From contig NZ_JYIY01000080.1 of assembly GCF_000956535.1 (NCBI RefSeq), positions 1 to 64,000 on the forward strand: a stretch of 64,000 nt of DNA. Direction: 5' to 3'. Position numbers and translations under genes: made by a program. This document shows, one piece after another, positions 17,751 through 26,126 of this stretch. A model generated the notes under the pieces. That model saw only the letters and a program-made list of their open reading frames with translations, ran no database searches and was not told the origin of the DNA. The first letter of the stretch is position 1. Every line of letters begins with the position of its first letter. Origin of the DNA: Microbacterium ginsengisoli. GTDB taxonomy: Bacteria > Actinomycetota > Actinomycetes > Actinomycetales > Microbacteriaceae.

Positions 17751-18101
17751 TCAGTGTGCGGCGTCGTACGCGTCGAGAACCTGAGCGGGAACGCGCCCGC
17801 GCTCGGAGACGGTGAAGCCGTTCGCGGCGGCCCACGCGCGGATCGCGGTGTAGTCGCGCTGCGCTCCCGCCGACTTCCGCTTGCGGGCGCCCGCGGATGC
17901 CGACGACGTCGATGTCGATCGGCCGGCGCTCACGTACGGGGCGAGGATGTCGCGGAATGCCGCGGCGTTCGCGTCGGAGAGGTCGAGTTCGTATGCGCGA
18001 CCGTCGAGAGAGAAATTCACGGTCTCTCCCTCGCCGACTTCAAGGACGGTTCCGTCGATATCGTCGACGAGTTGATGCACAATTCTGCGAGCCATGCTCA
18101 T
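17751..18101 (-). CDS. lsr2: Lsr2-like nucleoid-associated protein
   Basis: A 116-aa H-NS-like xenogeneic silencer. The N-terminal dimerisation domain (ARRIVHQLVDDIDGT, then TVNFSLDGRAYELDLS) is followed by a Ser/Thr linker and basic patch (GARKRKSAG), then the DNA-binding domain with IRAWAAANGFTVSERGRVP. The RGR core inserts into the minor groove of AT-rich DNA. The protein bridges DNA and silences AT-rich, often foreign, genes. Two ATGs (18101, 18095) are possible; the usual family start MARR corresponds to 18095. It is monocistronic, with its own promoter and terminator. Confidence 0.95.
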   Translation of the reverse strand: MSMARRIVHQLVDDIDGTVLEVGEGETVNFSLDGRAYELDLSDANAAAFRDILAPYVSAGRSTSTSSASAGARKRKSAGAQRDYTAIRAWAAANGFTVSERGRVPAQVLDAYDAAH

Positions 18102-18122
18102 AACAGTACGTTCTCTTCTCGT

Positions 18123-18151
18123 GTTATTCGGCGACGCGCCCGAATTGTCAG
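18123..18151 (-). promoter_or_regulatory. Candidate lsr2 promoter
   Basis: Reading the minus strand, CTGACA (18151-18146) and AATAAC (18128-18123) are separated by 17 bases and lie 22 bases before the lsr2 start. The surrounding DNA is clearly richer in A+T than the flanking genes, which also makes it a possible target for Lsr2 autoregulation. Confidence 0.45.
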
Positions 18152-18506
18152 AAAATCCATCGATCCCGACACGACCGCCCGCGTGATCACCGTCGACGGT
18201 GCGGCGCTGCCGTCCGTAGCCCTCGGAATACCGCGAGTTTCGGCCGCTGAGTGAATGCGCCGGCCGCGATGTTCCCCCATTCGACGACGCGGATATTCCG
18301 GAGGAATGGCGGATGCCGCACGCGCACGTCGCTTGACGGAAGGACCGAAATGCATGTGCCGTGCCGAATGCGTGAATTCGACCCTTGTCGCGGAAGCGCC
18401 ACAGAATCGCGCGCGGGGTGAAAAGAGTCCACGGCGGTCTGTGCGTTGTCGTCGACGTCGACGTAGATGGCGACGATGTCGAAGAAGAGCCCGGGCGGCG
18501 GCCGGC
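18152..18506. other. Gene-free stretch between lsr2 and the Ogt-like gene
   Basis: No frame here has a convincing start, codon bias or homology on either strand. It holds a short inverted repeat, ATTCC-GGA-GGAAT (18295-18307), and a mix of lower-GC segments. It may include the far upstream control region of lsr2 and the 3' end of the Ogt-like transcript, or a decayed gene. I see no RNA gene or mobile element in it. Confidence 0.5.
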
Positions 18507-19025
18507 CTACACGGACGCGCCGGCCCGGGAGCGTTCGAGATCGATGAGCTGCTGCTTGATCTCGGGATGTCCGCCGTAATCGCCGATCGAGCCGTCGGCG
18601 CGCACGACGCGGTGCACGGGCACGACGATCGAGAACGGACTGAGCCGGCACGCGGTTCCCACCGCGCGGTGAGCGCGCGGGCGACCGGCCATCACGGCGA
18701 CCTCGCCGTAACTCGCCGTCTCGCCGTAGGGGATGTCACCGACGGCCTGCAGGGCCTCGCGGGTGAAGCCGTCGGTGAGGCGCCAGTCGAGCGCGAGCCG
18801 ACACGGGTCGCTTCCGCCGTCGAAGTATCCGTCGAGCCATGCGGTGAGCTCGGTGGCGGGTCGCTCGTCGTGCACCGGTTCGGCGTGAAGCGCGAGCGAG
18901 ATCTCGGCGATCGCGACATCGAGCGGTCGGTGCAGCACCTCAAGGGCGACGAGCCCTTCAGACGTGTGCACCATGAGCACTTCGCCGACGGGTGTCGGGT
19001 GGGTCGAGAAGGTCGGGTCGGTCAT
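18507..19025 (-). CDS. Ogt/MGMT-like protein lacking the alkyl-acceptor cysteine
   Basis: A 172-aa protein of the O6-alkylguanine-DNA alkyltransferase family. It has an N-terminal ribonuclease-H-like domain, a helix-turn-helix segment (GETASYGEVAVMAGRP, RAVGTACRLSP) and the active-site loop. The family's PCHR reads P136-V137-H138-R139 (codon GTG in place of TGC), so it cannot accept an alkyl group in the known way. Alkyltransferase-like (ATL) proteins replace this Cys, usually with Trp, and flag lesions for excision repair, so an ATL-type role is one possibility. Cys126 lies 11 residues upstream. The ATG lies six bases after CATGAT and also near GGAG. Confidence 0.85.
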   Translation of the reverse strand: MTDPTFSTHPTPVGEVLMVHTSEGLVALEVLHRPLDVAIAEISLALHAEPVHDERPATELTAWLDGYFDGGSDPCRLALDWRLTDGFTREALQAVGDIPYGETASYGEVAVMAGRPRAHRAVGTACRLSPFSIVVPVHRVVRADGSIGDYGGHPEIKQQLIDLERSRAGASV

Positions 19026-19194
19026 GGCTCCATCATGACGAGCGGCGACAGGGGAGTGGCATCCGACCGCTCGGTCTGAGGGAGCTGCCGCTCGTCGGCG
19101 CGCGGGGGAGGAGGCGCCGTGCGGCGTGTCGCCAATCCCGCGAAACCCGCCGGGAATGCCGGGAACCGCGGATTTGCGCCCGTATGGTGACCGT

Positions 19195-22100
19195 GTGTGG
19201 CGAGGCGACAGAACGGCGACGGCGAGCGAGAGCATCGCGGCGCGCGGTGAGGAACAGCCGGAGGCGGTGGCCGCGGCATCCGATGTGTTCTCCCTCGACG
19301 AGGCTCGCGCGCGGCTGCGCGCGCAGGCGACGCTCGTGGGCGGGCGGTCGACCCTGCTGCACTACGACGACACCGCCGAGAGCGGTATCGACATCACCAA
19401 GGCCCACCCCGGGAGCCTCCCGCAGTTCCTGACCGGTCGGGCGACGCTCCTGTCGAATCTGTTCCGCGACGAGGTCGCAGGCCGCACGGCGCGCATCGCC
19501 GGCGCGCGGGTCACCACCAAGCACGTCGAACTGCGCACCGCGCGCGGCCTCGACAGCGTCTTCCTCGCCGTCGGCATGGCGTCGTGGCGCATCGGCGGGC
19601 TGGTCTGCATCGCACCCGTCCTGCTGCGCCCGGTCGCGATCCGCCGCAACCAGGCCGACTTCGAGCTGAAGCTCCACGGATCTTTCGTGGTCAACCCCGA
19701 GCTGGTCGCCGCCCTCGGCACCCACTTCGGCATCCGGCTCGACGGTGCCGCGCTGGCCGCCCTCGCCATCGAGGACGGCGTCTTCAAGCCGCAGCCGGTC
19801 ATCGACCACCTGCGGGCGCTCACCGCGCACATCCCGTCGTACACGGTGAAGCCGCGCCTGGTGGTCTCCAACTTCGCCGACGTCGGCTCGGCGCTGGCCC
19901 GCGACATCCCCGAGACAGGTCATCTCGCCCTCGACGCCCTGCTCGGCGAGCCCGTCTCGCGTGACCGTCTGCGCGTTCCACGGGAGCTTCCCGCGCAGGT
20001 CGGCCCCGACGAGCGCGCGCCGTCCGCCGACCTGCTGCTGCTCGACGCCGACGCGGAGCAGGAGCGCGTGCTCGCCCGCATCGGCGCGGGGCACTCGCTC
20101 GCGGTGCACACCCTGCCGGGCACCGGCGGCACCCAGACCGTCATCAACGCCCTCGGCGTGCTCGTGCGCCAGGGCAAGCGGGTGCTGGTCGTGAGCGCCC
20201 GCCGTTCGACGCTCGACGGCATCCGCCATCGCCTCGCCGGCATCGGTCTCGACGCACTCGCCATCTCTCCGCGCCACGTGCGGCGCGACCTCATCCGCGC
20301 GATCGGACGCAACGAGAAGTCGACCGCGCCGCAGGTGGCCGACATCGACGACGCGCTGCTGCGACTGCGCACCGTGCTGCGCGACTACCGCGGCGCCCTC
20401 ACCGTCGACCATCCGTCACTGGGGGTCACCGCCCTCGACATCGTGCGGGAGCTCACCCGCCTCGCGCAGCTCTCGCCTGCCCCGTCGACGTCGGCCCGCT
20501 TCGATGTGGCCACCCTCGAGCGCCTCCGCGACAAGCGCCAGGCGGCGGCCGAGAAGCTGCGCGCCGTCGCGCGTCTCGGCGAGTTCCGCTTCGGCCCCGA
20601 CGACTCACCGTGGTACGGCGTGACGTTCTCGACCACGGATGCCGCGCGCGACGCGCACGCCCTGGCGGGCAAGCTCAGCCGTCAGGCCGTGCCGAGCCTG
20701 CTCGAGCGCGGCTACGAACTCATCGCGCAGACGCGGATGCGTCCCTTCCGCACGATCGACGAGCTGGGTGAGTTCCTGCGTCTGCTGCAGGGCATCCGCC
20801 AGTCGCTCGAGCGCTTCACGCCGACCGTGTTCGACCGGCCGCTCGTCGAGCTCATCGCGGCCCACTCGCCCCGTCGCGACGTCGGGATGTCGAGCGCGAA
20901 CCGTCGCCGCCTGAAGAAGCTGTCGCGCGAGTACGTGCGACCGGGCGCGCACGTCACCGACATGTACGAGGCGCTGCTGCGCATCCAGCAGCAGCGCACC
21001 GAGTGGGCGCGGCTCACCGAGGCGGGCGTCATCCCCGAGGTCCCGGTCGGGCTCGCCGACGTGCACGTCGCGTGGCAGCACGTCGACGCCGAGCTCGGCG
21101 ACCTCGACCGCATCCTGCAGCGCGACGAGGCCCACCGCCTCGCCGCCCTTCCGCTGCCGCAGCTGCTGCGCACCCTGGCAGGGCTCGCGGCCGAGTCGGC
21201 GTACTTCGACAACCTGGTCGAGCGAGCCGGCATCCGCACCGATCTCGCGCGCGGCGGACTCGAGCCGCTGATGACCGACCTCTCGGTGCGTCACGTTCCC
21301 GAGGGCCAGGTGGGCGCCGAGCTCGAGTTCGCCTGGTGGCAGTCGGCGCTCGAGCACCTGCTGCGCACCGACCGGGCGCTGCTCGGCGCGAACACGTCGG
21401 TCGTCGATCGTCTCGAGCGCGACTTCCGGTTGGTCGACGAGGCGCACGCCGCGGCATCCGGCCCGCTCCTGGCGGCGCAGCTGGCGACTCAGTGGCGCAT
21501 CTCGCTCGTCGACGAGCACGACGAGGCGGTCGCGCTCAAGCAGGCGCTGCGCGACGGCGTGAACAGCGCGGGCGCGCTGGCCCGCACCGCCCCGAGCCTG
21601 ATGCGCACGCTCGCACCGGTGTGGCTGGCGACCCCGTACGACGTGCCGCTGCTGCGCGACGTTCCCGACGTCGACGTCGTGATCGTGGCGGATGCCGCGG
21701 CCCTCTGCCTCGCCGAGGCTGCCCCCGCCATCCGCCGCGGCCGTCAGCTGGTGCTGGTGGGCGACCCCGTCACGCAGAAGCCCACGCCGTTCACGGTCGG
21801 GTCGGCGGCCGCGGTCGAGGCGGATGAGTTCGACGAGCCCTTCGACGAGACGTCGCTGTTCGACCGGGCCGAGGGACTCGTCGACGTCGAGACGCTCACC
21901 CGCAGCTACCGCGCCGGCGGCGAGGACCTCGCGAGCCTCGTCAACGACGCGTTCTACGGCGGCGAGATCTCGTCGCTGCCGTGGGCCGGCTCCTATCTCG
22001 GACGCGGCAGCCTCAGCGTGGACTACGTCGAGGGCGGCGTCGGCACACCCGATCCCATCTCGGGTGCCGTCGAGAGTCCCGAGGTCGAGGTCGCCCGCGT

Positions 22101-22914
22101 CGTGACCCTCGTCACCGAGCACGCGATCAACCGCGGCACCGAGTCGCTCATGGTCATCACGGCCTCCAAGCGCCATGCCGAGCGCGTGCGCGCGGCGGTC
22201 GAGGCCGCGTTCGCCGGTCGCTCGGATGTCGCCGACTTCCTCTCCCGCGACACGGCCGAGCCGTTCGCGGTGCTCACCCTCGAGGAGTCCGTCGCCGAGA
22301 GCCGCGACCGCGTGGTCTTCTCGCTCGGCTTCGGACTCACCCGCCACGGCCGCGTGCTCAGCGACTTCGGCGACCTGTCGACCCCCGACGGCGAACGCCT
22401 CCTGACGGTCGGGATGACCCGTGCCCGCCGCTCGATGGTGATCGTCTCGTGCATCCGGCCCACCGCCTTCGACGAAGGGCGGCTCGCGCACGGTGCGGCG
22501 ACGCTCATGTCGATCCTCGGCGGTATCGCCGACCGCACCCGTCACGCCGTGTTGGAGGATCTCGCCGACCCGCTGACGAAGGTGCTCGCTCGTGAGCTGC
22601 GCGCCCGCGGCCTCGCGGTCGACGTGCACTACCGCGGGCTGCTCACCCTCGTCGCCCACCACGAGGGCAAGGCCGTGGTCGTCGAGAGCGACCCCGAGAC
22701 CCAGGGGGACTCGCTGCGCGAGTCGCTGCGGCTGCGCCCGCAGATCCTGCGTCGCCTGGGTTGGCACTACGCCCGTGTGCATGCGTTCGACCTCTACAGC
22801 GACCCCGCGGGTGTCGCGACCCGTATCGCGGCGATGCTCGGCATTGCGCCGGGCACCGGCGAAGCACCCGTCATCGAAGAGGCACGCACCGCGCCGCTCG
22901 ACGACCTCGGGTGA
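19195..22914 (+). CDS. SF1 (Upf1-like) helicase-related protein with degenerate ATPase motifs
   Basis: A very large (1239 aa) protein with the layout of actinobacterial DUF4011/Upf1-like helicases: N-terminal beta-rich domain, motor domain 1 from about residue 300, a long helical insertion (440-800), motor domain 2 with the superfamily I motif VGMTRARRSMVIV near residue 1080, and a C-terminal nuclease-like segment (LRPQILRRLGWHYARVHAFD). Walker A reads GTGGT (309-313), without the lysine. Walker B reads VVIVADAA instead of a DEA core. ATP hydrolysis is doubtful. The GTG at 19195 lies six bases after TATGGT, so a leaderless start is preferred over the GTG at 19126. Confidence 0.8.
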   Translation: MWRGDRTATASESIAARGEEQPEAVAAASDVFSLDEARARLRAQATLVGGRSTLLHYDDTAESGIDITKAHPGSLPQFLTGRATLLSNLFRDEVAGRTARIAGARVTTKHVELRTARGLDSVFLAVGMASWRIGGLVCIAPVLLRPVAIRRNQADFELKLHGSFVVNPELVAALGTHFGIRLDGAALAALAIEDGVFKPQPVIDHLRALTAHIPSYTVKPRLVVSNFADVGSALARDIPETGHLALDALLGEPVSRDRLRVPRELPAQVGPDERAPSADLLLLDADAEQERVLARIGAGHSLAVHTLPGTGGTQTVINALGVLVRQGKRVLVVSARRSTLDGIRHRLAGIGLDALAISPRHVRRDLIRAIGRNEKSTAPQVADIDDALLRLRTVLRDYRGALTVDHPSLGVTALDIVRELTRLAQLSPAPSTSARFDVATLERLRDKRQAAAEKLRAVARLGEFRFGPDDSPWYGVTFSTTDAARDAHALAGKLSRQAVPSLLERGYELIAQTRMRPFRTIDELGEFLRLLQGIRQSLERFTPTVFDRPLVELIAAHSPRRDVGMSSANRRRLKKLSREYVRPGAHVTDMYEALLRIQQQRTEWARLTEAGVIPEVPVGLADVHVAWQHVDAELGDLDRILQRDEAHRLAALPLPQLLRTLAGLAAESAYFDNLVERAGIRTDLARGGLEPLMTDLSVRHVPEGQVGAELEFAWWQSALEHLLRTDRALLGANTSVVDRLERDFRLVDEAHAAASGPLLAAQLATQWRISLVDEHDEAVALKQALRDGVNSAGALARTAPSLMRTLAPVWLATPYDVPLLRDVPDVDVVIVADAAALCLAEAAPAIRRGRQLVLVGDPVTQKPTPFTVGSAAAVEADEFDEPFDETSLFDRAEGLVDVETLTRSYRAGGEDLASLVNDAFYGGEISSLPWAGSYLGRGSLSVDYVEGGVGTPDPISGAVESPEVEVARVVTLVTEHAINRGTESLMVITASKRHAERVRAAVEAAFAGRSDVADFLSRDTAEPFAVLTLEESVAESRDRVVFSLGFGLTRHGRVLSDFGDLSTPDGERLLTVGMTRARRSMVIVSCIRPTAFDEGRLAHGAATLMSILGGIADRTRHAVLEDLADPLTKVLARELRARGLAVDVHYRGLLTLVAHHEGKAVVVESDPETQGDSLRESLRLRPQILRRLGWHYARVHAFDLYSDPAGVATRIAAMLGIAPGTGEAPVIEEARTAPLDDLG

Positions 22915-22918
22915 GCCG

Positions 22919-23107
22919 GTGAGCGGGGCGGACGACGAGCGCCAGCGCGTCGTGCGGGTGCGCGGCGCGCGGCGCGCGCGACTGACGGCGGCGCCGGGCA
23001 CGAGCGGCGAGCCCGCGGCATCCGCGAACGACGACGCCGCACCCGCCCGGTCGGACGACGGTCCGAACGACGAGCGGATGCGGCGTGAGGTGCCGCCGCA
23101 CTACTGA
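22919..23107 (+). CDS. Small charged hypothetical protein (62 aa)
   Basis: A GTG four bases after the helicase-like gene's stop opens a 62-codon frame. It encodes a basic N-terminal stretch (VVRVRGARRARL) and an Ala/Asp-rich remainder, all predicted to be disordered, ending in PPHY. Codon use resembles real genes and the position implies co-translation with the large protein upstream. I do not recognise it. It may be an accessory peptide of that protein or a chance frame. Confidence 0.5.
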   Translation: MSGADDERQRVVRVRGARRARLTAAPGTSGEPAASANDDAAPARSDDGPNDERMRREVPPHY

Positions 23108-23123
23108 GGCGACGGTCGGGTGC

Positions 23124-23552
23124 TCAGGCCTTCGACTGCTGCTTCTCGAGCAAGTCGCGGATCTGCACCAGCAGCTCGGTCTCGGTGGGCAGCGGCGCCT
23201 CTTCGGCCTCGGGCTCCGCACCGATCTTGCGGCGTGCGTCGGCGCGCTCCTTGAACGAGTTCATCGGGAAGACGAAGACGAAGTAGACGACGACAGCCAC
23301 GGCCAGGAAGTTGATGATCGCGCCGATCACCGCGCCGAAGGCGAAGGTGACCTCGCCGCCGCCGAGGGTCGGCACGGGAACCGCCAGCGCGTCGTTCAGG
23401 CTGTCGGCCTTGAAGAGGAGCCCGATCAGGGGGTTGATGACCGAGGCGACGATCACATTGACGATGGCGGTGAACGCAGTACCGATGACGACCGCGACGG
23501 CCAGTTCGATGACGTTGCCGCGAAGGATGAAGTCTCTGAAGCCCTTGATCAC
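23124..23552 (-). CDS. mscL: Large-conductance mechanosensitive channel MscL
   Basis: A 142-aa channel that opens under membrane tension to release solutes during hypo-osmotic shock. The N-terminal amphipathic helix and TM1 (KGFRDFILRGNVIELAVAVV) are followed by a periplasmic loop, TM2 (VVVYFVFVFPMN) and a charged cytoplasmic helix (LLVQIRDLLEKQ). The GTG at 23552 was chosen because GAGGAG lies about seven bases upstream; a GTG five codons earlier has no ribosome site. It is convergent with the small gene at 22919 and is followed upstream by fmdB and the folate gene in the same direction. Confidence 0.96.
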   Translation of the reverse strand: MIKGFRDFILRGNVIELAVAVVIGTAFTAIVNVIVASVINPLIGLLFKADSLNDALAVPVPTLGGGEVTFAFGAVIGAIINFLAVAVVVYFVFVFPMNSFKERADARRKIGAEPEAEEAPLPTETELLVQIRDLLEKQQSKA

Positions 23553-23585
23553 GCGTGATCTCCTCACTTGCCCCGGGGGAGGCGA

Positions 23586-23861
23586 CTAAGAGGCCGCGGG
23601 AGCGGCCGAAGACGACGTCTTCGAGTCCGATGATGGCGAAGCGCTGCCCGACCCGCCACTCTCCGCGCCGCTCGCGCTCGATCCCGAGCGCGAATCGGTG
23701 CGGTAAAAGCCGCTGCCCTTGAAAGCGACGCCGATCGACCGGTAGTCCTTGCGCAGCAGCCCGCCGCACTCGGGGCACTCGGTGAGAGAGGCGTCGGAGA
23801 ACGACTGCACGGCGTCGAAGCGGTGACCGCACTGCGTGCAGGCATAGGCGTAGGTGGGCAT
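23586..23861 (-). CDS. FmdB-family zinc-ribbon protein
   Basis: A 91-aa protein with an N-terminal FmdB/CxxC-CxxC zinc ribbon: YACTQCGHRFD and LTECPECGGLLRKD supply two CxxC pairs within the first 40 residues. FKGSGFYRTD follows, then a Ser/Gly/Ala-rich disordered tail of about 35 residues. The family was named as a putative regulator of formamidase genes, but its true role is unknown. It starts 15 bases after the 5-FCL gene and probably shares its leaderless transcript. Confidence 0.92.
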   Translation of the reverse strand: MPTYAYACTQCGHRFDAVQSFSDASLTECPECGGLLRKDYRSIGVAFKGSGFYRTDSRSGSSASGAESGGSGSASPSSDSKTSSSAAPAAS

Positions 23862-23876
23862 GGAGTGAGGCCTTCC

Positions 23877-24473
23877 TCAGCGGCGCGCGGCCGCGAACGT
23901 GATGGTGCGGGTGGGGGTGACGACGCCGTCGACGGGTTCGTCGTGCCGGTCGCGCGGCACCTCGTCGAGGATCTCGCTGTCGAAGACGACCGCGTACACC
24001 GGCGGGCACTTCTCCATCGAGCCGATCGTCTTGTCGAAGTAGCCACGACCCCAGCCGAGTCGCATCCCGGTGCCGTCGACGGCGGCAGCCGGCACGATCA
24101 TGAGGTCGACGTCGTTGACCGCGATCGGGCCGAGCAGCTCGCCGGTCGGCTCCGGCAGCCCGAACAGACCCTCGGCGACGTTCTCGTCGTCGGTGGCGAC
24201 CGCCCAGTCGAGCAGTCCGTCGACGCGGGTCACGGGAAGCAGCACCCGGATGCCGCGCCGTACCGCCGCGGTCAGGAAGTCGCGGGTTCCCGGCTCGGTC
24301 GGGGTGGAGATGAAGCACGACACGCTGTGGGCGCCGACCGACGCCACGAGGGAGTCGAGCTGGTCTGAGACCCCCTGGGCCGCGGCATCCCGAGCCGCTT
24401 GCGGCAGCTGGGCGCGGCGCTCGCGCAGCTCCGCGCGCAGGGCCCTTTTCTGCGTATCGACGGGGTCGGTCAT
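23877..24473 (-). CDS. 5-formyltetrahydrofolate cyclo-ligase
   Basis: A 198-aa enzyme that converts 5-formyl-THF plus ATP to 5,10-methenyl-THF, returning stored folate to one-carbon metabolism. The N-terminal basic segment (KRALRAELRERRAQL) binds the ATP phosphate. The family signature near the C-terminus is GTGMRLGWGRGYFDKTI. The ATG at 24473 lies seven bases after TACAAT, so the mRNA is probably leaderless. It is divergent from galU, and the two -10 boxes are only 14 bases apart. FmdB and MscL genes follow downstream. Confidence 0.93.
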   Translation of the reverse strand: MTDPVDTQKRALRAELRERRAQLPQAARDAAAQGVSDQLDSLVASVGAHSVSCFISTPTEPGTRDFLTAAVRRGIRVLLPVTRVDGLLDWAVATDDENVAEGLFGLPEPTGELLGPIAVNDVDLMIVPAAAVDGTGMRLGWGRGYFDKTIGSMEKCPPVYAVVFDSEILDEVPRDRHDEPVDGVVTPTRTITFAAARR

Positions 24474-24480
24474 GGTCACG

Positions 24481-24506
24481 ATTGTAGGCAGGGTGGCCGA
24501 TAGGAT
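24481..24506. promoter_or_regulatory. Divergent leaderless promoters for 5-FCL and galU
   Basis: On the minus strand TACAAT (24486-24481) is followed by seven bases and the 5-FCL ATG. On the plus strand TAGGAT (24501-24506) is followed by six bases and the galU ATG. The boxes are back to back with 14 bases between them, so polymerase can hardly occupy both at once. Confidence 0.65.
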
Positions 24507-24512
24507 CGGCCC

Positions 24513-25400
24513 ATGTCTGCGCACAAGCCGTTCAAGGCTGTCATCCCCGCTGCGGGTCTGGGCACTCGCTTCCTTCCGGCGACGAAGGCCATGCCGAAGG
24601 AGATGCTGCCGGTGGTCGACAAGCCGGCCATCCAATACGTGGTCGAGGAAGCGGCCGGTGCGGGCATCGACGACGTGCTCATCATCATGGGGCGCAACAA
24701 GACGAACATCGAGAACCACTTCGACTCGGTGCCCGAGCTCGAGCAGAAGCTGCGCGAGAAGGGCGACCTCGACAAGCTCGCGAAGGTGGAGCACTCCAGC
24801 GACCTCGCGAACATCCACCTCGTGCGCCAGGGCGAGCCGAAGGGCCTCGGCCACGCGGTGCTGTGCGCCAAGGCGCACGTCGACGACCACCCGTTCGCGG
24901 TGCTGCTGGGCGACGACCTCATCGACGAGCGCGACCCGCTGCTCACCACGATGCTGAGCGAGTACGACAAGCGCGGCGCGACGGTGATCGCGCTCATGGA
25001 GGTCGACCCCGACAGCATCCACCTCTACGGCGCGGCCTCGGTCGAGCCGACGGAGGACGCCGGAGTCGTGAAGGTCACCGGCCTCGTCGAGAAGCCGAAG
25101 AAGGAGGATGCCCCCTCCAACCTGGCGGTCATCGGGCGCTACGTGCTGAGCCCCGACGTGTTCGAGATCCTCGAGCGCACGGCGCCCGGCAAGGGTAATG
25201 AGATCCAGCTCACCGACGCACTCGAAGAGCTCGCCGCCAACCCCGCGCAGGGCGTCTACGGCGTCATCTTCCGGGGACGCCGCTACGACACCGGCGACCG
25301 GCTCGACTACATCAAGGCGATCGTGCAGCTCGCGAGCGACCGCGACGACCTGGGCCCGTCGCTGCGCTCCTGGGTCAAGGACTTCGCCGCGACCCTGTGA
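24513..25400 (+). CDS. galU: UTP-glucose-1-phosphate uridylyltransferase
   Basis: A 295-aa nucleotidyltransferase making UDP-glucose for wall polymers, glycolipids and trehalose. The signature is at the N-terminus (AAGLGTRFLPATKAMPKEM), followed by the Mg/sugar-phosphate residues in LLGDDLIDE and the VEKPKKEDAPSNLAVIGRY block near residue 195. Length is normal for bacterial GalU. The transcript is probably leaderless (TAGGAT, six bases, ATG). The GNAT gene follows after 31 bases in the same direction. Confidence 0.96.
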   Translation: MSAHKPFKAVIPAAGLGTRFLPATKAMPKEMLPVVDKPAIQYVVEEAAGAGIDDVLIIMGRNKTNIENHFDSVPELEQKLREKGDLDKLAKVEHSSDLANIHLVRQGEPKGLGHAVLCAKAHVDDHPFAVLLGDDLIDERDPLLTTMLSEYDKRGATVIALMEVDPDSIHLYGAASVEPTEDAGVVKVTGLVEKPKKEDAPSNLAVIGRYVLSPDVFEILERTAPGKGNEIQLTDALEELAANPAQGVYGVIFRGRRYDTGDRLDYIKAIVQLASDRDDLGPSLRSWVKDFAATL

Positions 25401-25431
25401 CGGCCGCGCACGAGACGATCGGGTCGCCGGC

Positions 25432-26061
25432 GTGGACCTGAACATTCCGCGGGAGCACGGAGCCATCGGGCTCCGGCTGGTTCGCCAGCGCGATGCGCGC
25501 GTCCTGCAGGACCTCCTGCTCGGCAATCGGTCGTGGCTGCGCCCGTGGGAGGCGACGAGCCCCGACGGCATCGTGTCGCTGGACATGCGGGTCGGCGTGC
25601 GCCGGCTGCTGCAGCAGTACCGCGACGGCCAGGGCGTGCCGTTCGTGATGGAGTACGACGGCGAGGTCGTCGGCCAGCTGAACGTGTGGGGCGTCGCGCG
25701 GGGATCGTTGGCCTCGGCGACGATCGGCTACTGGATCGGCGAGCAGTTCGCCGGGCACGACATCACCCCGACCGCGGTCGCGATGGCCACCGACATCTGC
25801 TTCACCGAGCTGCGACTGCACCGCATGGAGATCTGCATCAGGCCCGAGAACCACGCGAGCCTTCGGGTGGTCGAGAAGCTCGGGTTCCGCTACGAGGGGC
25901 TGCGCCGCCGCTACATCCACATCAACGGCGACTGGCGCGACCACTACGCGTTCGCGCTCGTCCGTGAGGACGTCCCCGAGGGAGTGCTCGGCCGGTGGGT
26001 GGCGGGTCGTGCCCCGCAGGATGCCGCCGACATCCCTCCGCAGGACCGCCTCGAGCCCTGA
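25432..26061 (+). CDS. GNAT-family N-acetyltransferase (RimJ-like)
   Basis: A 209-aa acetyltransferase of the RimJ/RimL group. The acetyl-CoA loop region is IGYWIGEQFAGHDITPTAV, followed by RMEICIRPENHASLRVVEKLGFRYEG split over two strands, the family's most conserved segment, and the end motif WRDHYAFAL. It may acetylate a ribosomal-protein N-terminus or a small amine. The GTG start at 25432 begins a typical domain; longer in-frame extensions overlap galU. It is probably cotranscribed with galU. Confidence 0.88.
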   Translation: MDLNIPREHGAIGLRLVRQRDARVLQDLLLGNRSWLRPWEATSPDGIVSLDMRVGVRRLLQQYRDGQGVPFVMEYDGEVVGQLNVWGVARGSLASATIGYWIGEQFAGHDITPTAVAMATDICFTELRLHRMEICIRPENHASLRVVEKLGFRYEGLRRRYIHINGDWRDHYAFALVREDVPEGVLGRWVAGRAPQDAADIPPQDRLEP

Positions 26062-26126
26062 CTGCTCCGGCTCGACACGCGCGCGCGTGACGGGGGAGCG
26101 GCAGCACTCTCCCTTACCGTGGTGCC

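Noticed and set aside
18098..18355. An 85-codon frame on the minus strand upstream of lsr2
   Set aside because: It has no ribosome site, unusual composition and would cover the lsr2 promoter; no support for translation.
20605..23001. A 798-codon frame on the minus strand opposite the helicase-like gene
   Set aside because: It is Arg/Glu/Gly-rich with no recognisable domain; the plus frame has SF1-helicase features and continues well beyond it.
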